This document shows positions 8,194 to 16,499 of a stretch of DNA of 64,000 nt, piece after piece. Position 1 is the first letter of the stretch; each line of letters begins with the position of its first letter. Position numbers and translations under genes: made by a program. The DNA is from WHSW01 sp963777775 (GTDB lineage: Bacteria > Actinomycetota > Thermoleophilia > Solirubrobacterales > 70-9): assembly GCA_963777775.1 (NCBI GenBank), contig CAVZRL010000009.1, positions 248,001-312,000 of the forward strand. The letters run 5' to 3'. The notes below the pieces were generated by a model. That model saw only the letters and a list, made by a program, of their open reading frames with translations, was not told the origin of the DNA and did no database searches.

Positions 8194-8835
8194 TCAGTCG
8201 AGCGCGTGCCTGACCGCCCAGCTCGCCAGCTCCGATCGCCGGCGCAGCCCGGTCTTGCGCCGCACCGCGGCGAGGTGGTTCTGCACCGTGCGAACCGATA
8301 GCGAGAGCCGTTCGGCCGCCTCCCGGTCGGTTTGCCCGCGGGCGACGAGCGCAAGCACCTGACGCTCGCGGGTGGTCAGCAACGGCCGCGAAGCCGGCGC
8401 CTCTACAGGCGAGAGGCGCGCATCCCCGCGTGATGCGTCCTCCCCGGCCGAAGACTCGAACACCGTGCCGCCCCCGAAGACGGTGACGATCGCGTCGCGA
8501 AGCTCGCGCGGTCCGACCCGTTTGGTCAGATAGCCGCGAGCGCCGGCGGCCGCCGCGTCGCGCATTGTGTCGAGCTTCTCGATCGCGGTCAGGACCAGGA
8601 CCGAGGGCCCGTCGTCGTCGGCGGTCAGGCGCCCGATCAGCTCGAGGCCATCGCCGTCGGAGAGCCGCAGGTCGAGCAGGACCACGTCAGGGCGCAGCGA
8701 CCGGGCCAGCTCGAACGCTTCCTCGACGGCCTCTGCCTCGCCCACGACCCTGATCGCGGGCTCGGCGCGCAGCGCGGCGACGATCCCGCGCCGGATGAGC
8801 GGAAAGTCATCGACTATGAGGACGGCGATGTCCAC
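8194..8835 (-). CDS. NarL/LuxR-family response regulator
   Basis: 213 residues, from GTG 8835. The receiver domain (1-120) has the acidic pocket VDDF, the phospho-acceptor in VVLLDLRLSDGDG, the conserved Thr in VLTA and the Lys in YLTKRVG. A variable linker leads to a LuxR-type helix-turn-helix at about 148-213, with LTTRERQVLALVARG and SVRTVQNHLAAVRRKTG. It ends with SWAVRHALD, very like the neighbouring regulator's RWAVIHSLG, so the two are paralogues. The kinase gene at 9768 may phosphorylate one or both. Confidence 0.9.
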   Translation of the reverse strand: MDIAVLIVDDFPLIRRGIVAALRAEPAIRVVGEAEAVEEAFELARSLRPDVVLLDLRLSDGDGLELIGRLTADDDGPSVLVLTAIEKLDTMRDAAAAGARGYLTKRVGPRELRDAIVTVFGGGTVFESSAGEDASRGDARLSPVEAPASRPLLTTRERQVLALVARGQTDREAAERLSLSVRTVQNHLAAVRRKTGLRRRSELASWAVRHALD

Positions 8836-8859
8836 GCACGGGCTCCGGCGTCGGGGCGG

Positions 8860-9501
8860 TCACCCGAGCGAGTGTATGACCGCCCAGCGGGCGATCTCGG
8901 AGCGGCGCACCAGCCCGGTCTTCGACTTCACCTCGCTGAGGTCGTACTGCACCGTCCGCACCGAGACGAACAGCCGGTCGGCGATCTCCTGGTCGGTGAG
9001 GCCGCTGCTGAGCAGCCGCACGATCGTCCGCTGGCGAGCGGTCAGGCTCGGCTGTCCGGCGACGTCGGACGACGATTCAGGGCCCGGCTCGTCGCCCGAT
9101 CCGGGATCCGCCAGCGCCGGCGCGACGACGATGCTCCCGCACGAGACGGCGAGGACCGCCGCGCAGAGCTCCTCGGGGGAGGTCTGCTTGGTCAGATAGC
9201 CGGCCGCTCCCGCCTCGAGCGCGGCCCGGACGTTGTCGGGGTTCTCGTTCGCGGTCAGGACCAGGACCTTGGTCTGCGGGAGCTCGGTGGCGAACGCATC
9301 GAGCGCCTCCATGCCGCCGTGAGCCGCCATCCGGAGGTCGAGCACGACCACGTCGGGGGACAGCTCTCGCGCCCGCGCGACCGCCTCTCGCCCGTCCTCC
9401 GCATGTCCCACGACCTCGATCTCGGGGTGGGATTCGAGCGCGATCGCGATCCCCTCTCGGGCGAGCTCAAAGTCGTCGGCGATCAGAGCCCGGACGCTCA
9501 C
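8860..9501 (-). CDS. NarL/LuxR-family response regulator (paralogue)
   Basis: 213 residues. Receiver features are ADDF, VVVLDLRM with the phospho-acceptor Asp, VLTAN and YLTKQTSPEEL. A Pro/Ser/Asp-rich linker at about 130-148 is followed by the DNA-binding domain (LTARQRTIVRLLSSGLTDQEIADRL, written here as the two helices either side of SSG, then SVRTVQYDLSEVKSKTG). It lies 24 bp upstream of the other regulator on the same strand and probably shares its transcript. The divergent kinase gene begins about 266 bp away; that gap shows no other gene. Confidence 0.9.
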   Translation of the reverse strand: MSVRALIADDFELAREGIAIALESHPEIEVVGHAEDGREAVARARELSPDVVVLDLRMAAHGGMEALDAFATELPQTKVLVLTANENPDNVRAALEAGAAGYLTKQTSPEELCAAVLAVSCGSIVVAPALADPGSGDEPGPESSSDVAGQPSLTARQRTIVRLLSSGLTDQEIADRLFVSVRTVQYDLSEVKSKTGLVRRSEIARWAVIHSLG

Positions 9502-9767
9502 CGGTCGCTCCTTCTGCTGGTGCTCCCTGGCCGCCTGTCAAGGCGACTCCCGATCGCGGGGATCATCGTAACTCCGGTTGAGGAAAAGGTTGGCTTCGAG
9601 CCTCCGCTCGCGGACGCCCGCTTGGACCTGCCCTTCCTCTCTCGGCGGACGGATCACTCGGCATGAGAGCTGCAGTCTCTGGCGCACGGGCTCGAGGCGG
9701 CGCCTGCATCCACTGCTCCATCACGGCCGGCGACTCGAAACGAGGCCTTCCGATTGCTACGGTTCCC

Positions 9768-10583
9768 ATGGGCGTGATCGAAGAAGGAGCAACCAGATCC
9801 ACGGATGGATCCCGCGCCGAGCGTGCAGGCCTCACCTCGCTCGGCAGATCGGATCGCGCAGCCGCCGCTCGACGTCAGGCACGCAGGCGACCGCGCCCGG
9901 TCGATCACCAACCCACCGAGCAGGCGCGGGAGCTCGCCCATGACCTCTCCGAGGGGCTCGGGACGATCTCGCTGTTCGCGGGCTCACTCGAGCAACACCT
10001 CGGTGAGGGCCTCGGCCAGGCGGCCGCGCGCGACCTGGCCGGGATCCGTGCCGGCCTCGATCGGATGGGTTCGCTGGTCAGCGCGACGCTTGGAGCGAAC
10101 GCCGGGTCATCGCCCGCGGCGGGCCGCCGACCGGTCGACACCAACGTCGTCCTCGCCGAGGCCCGCGCGAACGTCGAGGCGCGAGTCGTGCGGGCCGGCG
10201 CGCGCATCGTCTCCGAGCCGCTGCCGTGGGTGCTCGGAGATGCGATCGCGCTGACCCGTCTGTTTCAAAACCTGCTCGCCAACTCGATCGAGCATCGCAG
10301 CGCCGAGCGCGCGCCCAGGGTCCGGATCGGCGCCCGCCCCGAGGGCGCCGACTGGCTGTTCGAGGTGGTCGACAACGGTCGCGGGATCGAGCCGGGCGTT
10401 GCCGCGCACGCGTTCGACTCAGCCCGACGCGATCGCGAACCCGAGGACGGAAACACCGATGGGCTCGGGCTCGGGATCTGCGGCCGGATCGTCGCGGCAC
10501 ACGGCGGGCGAATCTGGGCGGCGGCGCGGCCCGACGGAGGCACGACCGTCAGCTTCGAGCTCCCCCGGGCGCGGCGCAGCTAG
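9768..10583 (+). CDS. Soluble histidine kinase with HATPase domain
   Basis: About 271 residues from ATG 9768; the frame is open from 9663. There is no membrane segment. The likely phospho-His is in ARELAHDLSEGLGTIS, an HWE/phytochrome-like dimerisation helix. The ATP site has an N box (FQNLLANSIEHR), a G1 box (VDNGRGIEP) and a G2 box (GLGLGICGRIV), followed by GTTVSFELP. A TACGGT -10-like element at 9758-9763 would give an almost leaderless transcript. The first 50 codons have poor third-position G+C compared with the alternative frame from ATG 9805, so the start or a small frameshift is uncertain. It stands next to two LuxR-type regulators. The stop overlaps that of the convergent oxidase gene within CTAG 10580-10583. 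Confidence 0.75.
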   Translation: MGVIEEGATRSTDGSRAERAGLTSLGRSDRAAAARRQARRRPRPVDHQPTEQARELAHDLSEGLGTISLFAGSLEQHLGEGLGQAAARDLAGIRAGLDRMGSLVSATLGANAGSSPAAGRRPVDTNVVLAEARANVEARVVRAGARIVSEPLPWVLGDAIALTRLFQNLLANSIEHRSAERAPRVRIGARPEGADWLFEVVDNGRGIEPGVAAHAFDSARRDREPEDGNTDGLGLGICGRIVAAHGGRIWAAARPDGGTTVSFELPRARRS

Positions 10584-12850
10584 CGCAGCTTGACCTTTAC
10601 CCGCTCGGTGCTCCGGCTGCCGGCGCCGTCGGTCGCCGTGGCGGTGATCTTGGCGGTCGCCTTGGCGGCCGAGTCGAGGCTTCGCTTGGCTCGCCGCGAG
10701 AGCTTCAGCTTCAGCCGCTTCGACTCCCCGGCGTCGAGCTCGGCGTCGGCACGCTTGAGCGCCACGGCCCTCGGCCGCTTCGGGTGACTCCCCGAGCCGC
10801 CCTTGGGCTTCACCTTCCCCTTCAGCACAACCGAACACGCCAGCTCGCAGCTCACCTTCACCTTCACCGGCTTGGACAGTCGCTGGCGCTTCTTCGCCTT
10901 CAGCTTCAGCCCGAGCGGGTTGCCCTGATCGCGCGCGAGCGTCGGCCGGTCAGGCGCCGCGGGGTCGATCTTGACCCAGCTCGCCACCGACGGGACCCCG
11001 GCGTCGTTGAGCAGGAAGAGCATGTAGTAACCGGGCGGGGCGGCGGCGTCTGAGGGCGGCGAGGTGACGTTGAGGCCCTGGCCCGCGAGCTTGTCGGCGA
11101 CCTGGAGCTCGACGTGGCGCTGGTGCATGTCAAAGGCGTGCGTGGTCGCGCCCGGCGACATCAGCACCGCGCGATCCACACCGGCGCTCTTGCTTTCGAT
11201 CCCGAACGTGTCGCCGAAGGCCACCGACTGCGGGGCCGAGTCGATCTGCGGCCGCCCGCCCTTGAACAGATACGGCGGCGAGTAGATCTCGGCGTTGTCG
11301 GTGAGGCTGAACTGGCCCCCGGACTCGAGCGGATAGTGATCGTCGCCGGCCGAGAAGACCCGCCCGTCGGGCAACAGCACCGCGGTCGAGTGATAGGTGC
11401 GGTCCTCCCGCTGTGCGGGCCCGAGCAGCCAGCGGTCGGTCTCGGGGTCATAGACCTCGACCTGGCGCGCGCGGCCGTCGGCGTAGGTGATGTAGCCGCC
11501 CGCCGCGCCGAGCTCGGGGTCGCCGCCGAGCTGGAAGCCGCTGCCGCCCCCGATCGTGACCATCGAGCCGTCGGGCAGCAGCACCGCGTTGGCGTTCGCC
11601 CGCCCCACGTTCAGGGGCGCGTCGGTGCTCCACGCTGGAGCCGAGCCGCCGGCGTCGATGGTTTCCGACGTGGTCGTCCCGGCATAGAACGGGCCGGAAC
11701 CTTCGTTGCGGTCAAAGCCGCCGATCGTCGTGATCGTGTCCGAGCCGCCCGGGCCGCCCGGCCGGCGCACCGCGTTGCCGGCAATCCGCGAGCGCGACAT
11801 CGTCGGCAGGCCTTCGTCCCAGGTCCAGCTCGCCGTGTCCAGCCTCGCGGTCAGAAACTGGCTCGGGCCAGTGACAATCACATCGTCGCCGAAGGTGAAG
11901 GTGCGCGGGTAGAGGCCGAGGCCGGTCCGAAATGCGCTCGGCTGCTGGGTAACAGTGCCCTGGCCGCCGATCGTCGCCGCCGGGTCGAAGACCTCGACGC
12001 TGTTGGTCATCACGCCCCCCGGCGCCACGTGGCTGAGCCCGCTGAGGATCACGGTGCGCCCGTCCGGCAGCATCACCTGGCCCGGATACCAGCGCCCCTC
12101 GGCCATGTTGGGCTGGCGGGTCCAGGTCTCGCTGAACGGGTCGAAGGTAAAGATCGTCTGCAGCCCGCCCCAATCGGTGTAGGCGTCGTCGGGGAAGGTG
12201 CCGGCATAGACCAGGGTGCCGCCCGCGGCGACGACCTCGCCGCTTGGCAGCAGGTTCTGTCCCGAGCAGAAGATCGGCGCCTTGGCCGGAGGCTGGCCGC
12301 CCGGCCCGTCGACGTCGATCACCGGCGGGTCGACGTCGGTAAAGGACCCCGGGCCGGTCCCCAGCGCCGGGTTCCAGAGCGCCGCCTCGGAGTAGTTGGG
12401 GCGCTGAGCGCCGACCCCCGGGACCGCCGGACGGCCCCAGAACAGGACCTTTCCGGTCGGCAGCACCGCCGAGTGGATCGCGTAGGTGGGGATCTGGAAC
12501 GGCGCCTGGGTCCAGGCGCCGACCTGCGCCGGTGGGCCGGCCGCCCGTGGCGCGGCGACGTCCTCGGAGGAGTAGGCCATCTTCGTCCCATTGACCCGCA
12601 CGGTCGCTCCGCGCTCGGCGAGCCGGGCGCTGCGCCGGGCCGCGGCGTGCTCGGCCGCATGCTCCGCGCCCAGCACCGCGGTCTCGATCGCCCTGATGTC
12701 GGCTTCCTTCGCCCCGGCGGGGATCAGGTCGTCGATCGGGTGCGAGGCGCTCGCCGGCGGAACTCCGAGCCCGAGCGTGCAGACGCCGGCCGCCAGCGCG
12801 TACACGCCTATTCGCGCCAACCGAACCACCGATGCCCCCGCACCCCGCAT
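10580..12850 (-). CDS. Secreted galactose-oxidase-like copper-radical enzyme (copy 1, no FG-GAP repeats)
   Basis: 756 residues. Signal peptide ends near ASA-S (36). An Ala-rich helix, AIETAVLGAEHAAEHAAARR, follows and is shared by all three copies. A kelch-type propeller spans about 120-540, and a DUF1929/GalOx E-set domain spans about 540-640. The copper and cofactor residues of galactose oxidase align: Cys195 (FCSGQNLLPSGE), Tyr255 (RWYPGQ), Tyr486-His487 (TYHSTAVLLPDGR) and His571 (TTHAFDMHQRHVEL). The Trp that stacks on the Tyr-Cys cofactor in galactose oxidase is not evident. The C-terminus (about 650-756) is a Lys/Arg-rich beta-like region instead of FG-GAP repeats. Expected role: extracellular oxidation of an alcohol or aldehyde with H2O2 production; substrate unknown. 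Confidence 0.85.
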   Translation of the reverse strand: MRGAGASVVRLARIGVYALAAGVCTLGLGVPPASASHPIDDLIPAGAKEADIRAIETAVLGAEHAAEHAAARRSARLAERGATVRVNGTKMAYSSEDVAAPRAAGPPAQVGAWTQAPFQIPTYAIHSAVLPTGKVLFWGRPAVPGVGAQRPNYSEAALWNPALGTGPGSFTDVDPPVIDVDGPGGQPPAKAPIFCSGQNLLPSGEVVAAGGTLVYAGTFPDDAYTDWGGLQTIFTFDPFSETWTRQPNMAEGRWYPGQVMLPDGRTVILSGLSHVAPGGVMTNSVEVFDPAATIGGQGTVTQQPSAFRTGLGLYPRTFTFGDDVIVTGPSQFLTARLDTASWTWDEGLPTMSRSRIAGNAVRRPGGPGGSDTITTIGGFDRNEGSGPFYAGTTTSETIDAGGSAPAWSTDAPLNVGRANANAVLLPDGSMVTIGGGSGFQLGGDPELGAAGGYITYADGRARQVEVYDPETDRWLLGPAQREDRTYHSTAVLLPDGRVFSAGDDHYPLESGGQFSLTDNAEIYSPPYLFKGGRPQIDSAPQSVAFGDTFGIESKSAGVDRAVLMSPGATTHAFDMHQRHVELQVADKLAGQGLNVTSPPSDAAAPPGYYMLFLLNDAGVPSVASWVKIDPAAPDRPTLARDQGNPLGLKLKAKKRQRLSKPVKVKVSCELACSVVLKGKVKPKGGSGSHPKRPRAVALKRADAELDAGESKRLKLKLSRRAKRSLDSAAKATAKITATATDGAGSRSTERVKVKLR

Positions 12851-12860
12851 GCCGGGCCCG

Positions 12861-12866
12861 ATTCTA
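12861..12866 (-). promoter_or_regulatory. Candidate -10 element for oxidase copy 1
   Basis: On the minus strand TAGAAT reads close to the TATAAT consensus and lies 11 bp upstream of the ATG of copy 1, so the leader would be very short. No convincing -35 is visible. Confidence 0.35.
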
Positions 12867-12896
12867 CCGGCTTAGGGTCCGGCCTCCAAGCGGAAC

Positions 12897-14380
12897 TCAG
12901 CCAGCGCCCGCCCCGAGCGCGGCGCCGAACCGGTCGCCCGCCTCCGCCTGATCGAGGATGCTGGGGCTGTCCTGAGTCCAGAGCTGGTTCCCGGTCGCGC
13001 CGAGGCCGGTCGCTGAGCCGTAGATCACGTTCAGGCCTCCGCCGAGGATTGCCCCGCTCGTCTCCGCGGGCACTCCGATCGCGAGGTCGGCACGCGAGTC
13101 GCCGTTCATGTCGGCGGCGGCGAGCGCGGCGCCGAACGAGTCCCCGGCCTCGGCGCTCTCGGTGATCCCGGCGCTGTCCTGCTGCCAGAGCTGATTGCCG
13201 GTTGCCGTCAGCCCGCCGGCGGAGCCGTAGATCAGGTTGAGCGCGCCGGCCCCGGCGATCGTCCCGATGCCCTCCGACGGCACCCCGACGCCGAGGTCGT
13301 CGCGCGAGTCGCCGTTAATGTCACCGGCGGCGAGCGCGGCGCCGAACCGGTCGCCGGCCTCGATCTTGTCCGCGATGCCGGAGCTGTTCTGGTTCCAACT
13401 CTGGCTCCCCGCCGAGCTCAAGCCTGCGGCCGAGCCGTAGATCGCGTGGACCAGGCCCGCGTTCGCGTTCGTCCCGGCGCTCTCCCCGGGCACGCCGGCG
13501 AGCAGGTCGCCGTCGCCGTCGCCGTCGAGGTCGCCGGCGGCGAGCGCGGCGGCGAATGCGTCGCCGACGTCGGGTCCGTCCGCGATCCCGGCGCTGTTCT
13601 GGGCCCAGAGCTGGTTCGCGGCCGAGCTCAGCCCCGTGGCCGAGCCGTAGATCACGTTGACCGCGCCGGCGCCGGCATTGCTGCCAAAGGCCTCCCCGGG
13701 GCCGCCGATCGCGAGGTCGCCGTCGCCGTCGCCGTCCAGGTCGCCGACCGCAAGCGCGGCGCCGAGCTGGTCGCCGGCCTCGGCCTTGTCGGCGATGTCG
13801 GTGCTGTCCTGGTGCCAGAGCTGGTTGCCGGCCGCGCTCAGCCCGCCGCCCGAGCCGTAGATCACGCTCGCGGCCCCCGCGCTTGCGATCGCGCCGACGC
13901 TCTCGCCCGGCACCCCGGCGCTCAGGTCGTCATCGCCGTCACCGTCCAGATCGCCCGCGGCAAGCGATGCACCGAACTGGTCGCCGGTTTCGGCGGAGTC
14001 GGTCACGCCGCCGCTGCCCTGGCTGAACGATTGGGCCCCGGGCGCCGCCAGCCCCGAGGAGGAGCCGTAGAGGACGTTCACGGTCCCCGCGTCGGAAGTC
14101 GAGCCGGCGTCCTCGCCGGGAGCGCCGAGGGACAGGTCGGCGAACCCGTCGTCGTTGAAGTCGCCGGTCGCGAGCGAGGCGCCGAACCGATCGCCCGCCT
14201 CGGCGGCCCCGCCGAGTCCGTTCTGCTCCCAGACTTGGTTGCCGGCATCGGTCAGCCCGCCGGCCGAGCCGTAGAGGACGTTGACCGCGCCGGCGTCGGC
14301 GGCGGAGCCGACGTCCTCGAGCGGGGCACCGATCGCGCGGTCGGCGAACCCGTCACCGTTGAAGTCGCCGGGGGGAGGCG
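12897..14380 (-). repeat. Seven tandem FG-GAP repeats, copy 2
   Basis: The protein repeats are cued by FNGDGFADRAIGAP, FNDDGFADLSLGAP, LDGDGDDDLSAGVP, LDGDGDGDLAIGGP, LDGDGDGDLLAGVP, INGDSRDDLGVGVP and MNGDSRADLAIGVP. Each has a DxDxDG-like calcium loop followed by YGS and a tail such as NQLW. The DNA period is close to 210 bp, and repeats are nearly identical to those of copy 3. Family knowledge: such repeats fold as an integrin-alpha-like beta-propeller that binds ligands or Ca2+. Confidence 0.85.
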
Positions 14381-16275
14381 GGGCGGCGGGCGGAGGCGGC
14401 CCGAGCGTCGGCTGGTCGGGAGCCGATGGGTCGACCTTGATCCAGCTCGCAACCGACGGCACCCCGTCCTCATCGAGCAGGAAGAGCATGTAGTAGCCCG
14501 GGGGAGCGACGTTGGCCGACGGCGGGGCGATCACGTCGACGCCCTCACCGGGGAGGTTGTTCAGCACCTCGAGCTCGACGTGGCGCTGGTGCATGTCGAC
14601 GCCGTGGGTGGTCGCGGCCGGGGCCATCAGCACCGCCCGCTCGATCCCGGCGCTGGTGCTCGCGACCCCGAAGGCGTCGCCCCAGTCGACCGCCTGCCGG
14701 GGACGAGTCGATCTGCGGGCGCGATCCCTTGAACAGGTACGGCGGTGAGTAGATCTCCCCGGTGTCGGACAGGCTCACACCCCCGCCGGGCTCTTCGGGA
14801 TGGTGGTCGTCACCCGCCGAGAAGATCCGGCCGTCGGGAAGCAGGACCGCGGTCGAGTGATAGGCGCGGTCCTCCTGCTGTGCCGGCCCCAGCACCCAGC
14901 TGTCGGTGTCGGGGTCATAGACCTCGACCTGGCGGGCGCGGCCGTCGGCGTAGGTCACGTAGCCGCCGCCGCCGGCTTTCATGAAGCCGCTGCCCCCTCC
15001 GACGACGACCATCGAGCCGTCGGGAAGCAGGACCGTGTTCGCATTCGCGCGGGCGACGTTGAGCGGCGCATCAGTGCTCCAGGCGAGGGGGCTCTTGCGG
15101 GCGTCGATCGTCTCCGACGTCTCGGTGGCCGGGTAGAACGGCCCGGGAAGCCCGGCCCTGGTGAAGCCGCCGAGCGTGGTCACGGTGTCCGAGCCACCCG
15201 GCCCGTCGGACCGGCGAACGGCGTTGCCGGCCAGCCGCGCGCGGGACATGCCCGGCGGGCTCTCGTCCCAGGTGAAGCTGTCGGTGTCGAGGATCGCGAC
15301 CTGCCCCCGATTCGGCCCGGTCATCAGCAGGTCATCGCCGAACGTGAACATGCGCGGGTAGAGATCGATTCCGCCCGACTCGGTGCGATCGGCGCTCGGC
15401 TTCTGCGCGACGGACCCCTGTCCGCCGATCGCCGCGGCTGGGTTGAAGACCTCGAGGCTGTCGGTCTCGATGCCCCCGGGTGAGACATGGCTGTAGCCGC
15501 CGGCGACGATCGTGCGCCCGTCGGGAAGCAGCGTCTGGCTCGGGTACCAGCGCCCCTCCGCCATGTCGGGCTGCCGGGTCCAGGTCTCGCTGAGCGGATC
15601 GAAGGTGAAGATCGTCTGCAGGCCGCTCCAGTCCGTGAACGGGTCCTCGGGCAGGGTGTCGTCGTATGCCAGGTTGCCTCCCGCCACCAGCACCTCGCCG
15701 CTGGCCAGGTGCGAGAGCCCTGAACAGAAGGTCGGCGCCGGGGCCGGCGGCTGGCCCCCCGGCCCGTCGACGTCGATCACCGGCGGGTCGACGTCGGTGA
15801 ACGCCGCCGGACCGGTGCCGAGCGAGGGGTCCCACAGCGACGCCTCGCCGATGTTGGGCCGGACCTGCCCTCCTCCAGGGGGCGGCGGACGGCCCCAGAA
15901 CAGCACCTTGCCGGTCGGGAGCAGAGCCGAATGGATCGCGTAGGTCGGGAGCCCGAACGGTGCCACGGTCCACTCGCCGACCTCGGAGGGCGGGCCCGCC
16001 GCGGCCAGTCTCGCCCCCTCCGAGGAGAGCGCTGCGCGGTCCGGGCCCTGCGGCAGCTCGCCGCCGGCGGCGCGACGTTCGAGTCTGCGGGCCGCGGCGT
16101 GGTCTGCGGCGTGCTCGGGGCCGAACACGGCGGTCTCGATCGCCCTCAGCTGCGAGCCGGTGGCCCCCGCGAGGACCTGATCCTCAACGCCATGAGCGGC
16201 TGACGGGGCCGGCCGCGCGAGCGCGATCAGACAAAGGATCGAGACCGAGAATCCGCTGCGCAAGCACCAAGCCAT
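12897..16275 (-). pseudogene. Secreted galactose-oxidase-like enzyme with FG-GAP repeats (copy 2), broken by a one-base frameshift
   Basis: Two overlapping frames (14545-16275 and 12897-14633) together encode one protein of about 1125 residues, collinear with copy 3 (1128). Comparison with copy 3 places one extra base in CCGGGG at about 14697-14702, between IDSSP and the continuation QAVDWGD. The upstream frame holds the signal peptide, the propeller and the Cys, Tyr and Tyr-His ligand motifs (FCSGLSHL, RWYPSQ, AYHSTAVLLPDGR). The downstream frame holds the last ligand (TTHGVDMHQRHVEL), the E-set domain, a Pro-rich hinge and seven FG-GAP repeats. Both halves keep clean codon use with no other stop, so the lesion is recent or a sequencing error. 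If real, the truncated product lacks the final copper histidine. Confidence 0.85.
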
Positions 16276-16283
16276 GGAACTTG

Positions 16284-16323
16284 CCCAACCCTCTCATAAG
16301 TTGGGTAAACCTACGCAAGGTTT
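16284..16323. promoter_or_regulatory. Two inverted repeats upstream of oxidase copy 2
   Basis: CCCAAC (16284-16289) pairs with GTTGGG (16300-16305). AAACCT (16307-16312) pairs perfectly with AGGTTT (16318-16323) around ACGCA. Both lie 9-48 bp upstream of the copy 2 ATG, where a promoter or leader would be. The rest of the 207-bp gap to copy 3 holds no gene. Confidence 0.4.
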
Positions 16324-16468
16324 GCGAGATCGTGCAGATCTGGAACGAGAGCGGGCTCCGCGGCCAGGCAGGCGCGTCGCCGTCCTCAGTGAGCGGCCGG
16401 GGGCAAACCGCCCGGGCCCGCCTCTACCCGCGCACCACTAATTTGTCGATTGCGTGCCCGGCGGCGTC

Positions 16469-16499
16469 GAGCCGGCTTCGCGTCAACCCGCGCCGGCTC
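16469..16499 (-). terminator. Hairpin over the stop codon of oxidase copy 3
   Basis: GAGCCGGC (16469-16476) pairs perfectly with GCCGGCTC (16492-16499) around a 15-base loop that contains the stop codon of copy 3. There is no T-run. It would separate copy 3 from copy 2. Confidence 0.35.

Noticed and set aside
11114..13165. A 683-codon open frame on the plus strand opposite oxidase copy 1
   Set aside because: It is antisense to a well-supported gene, has Arg/Gly/Ala-rich low-complexity translation and no recognisable motif; long antisense frames are normal at this G+C.
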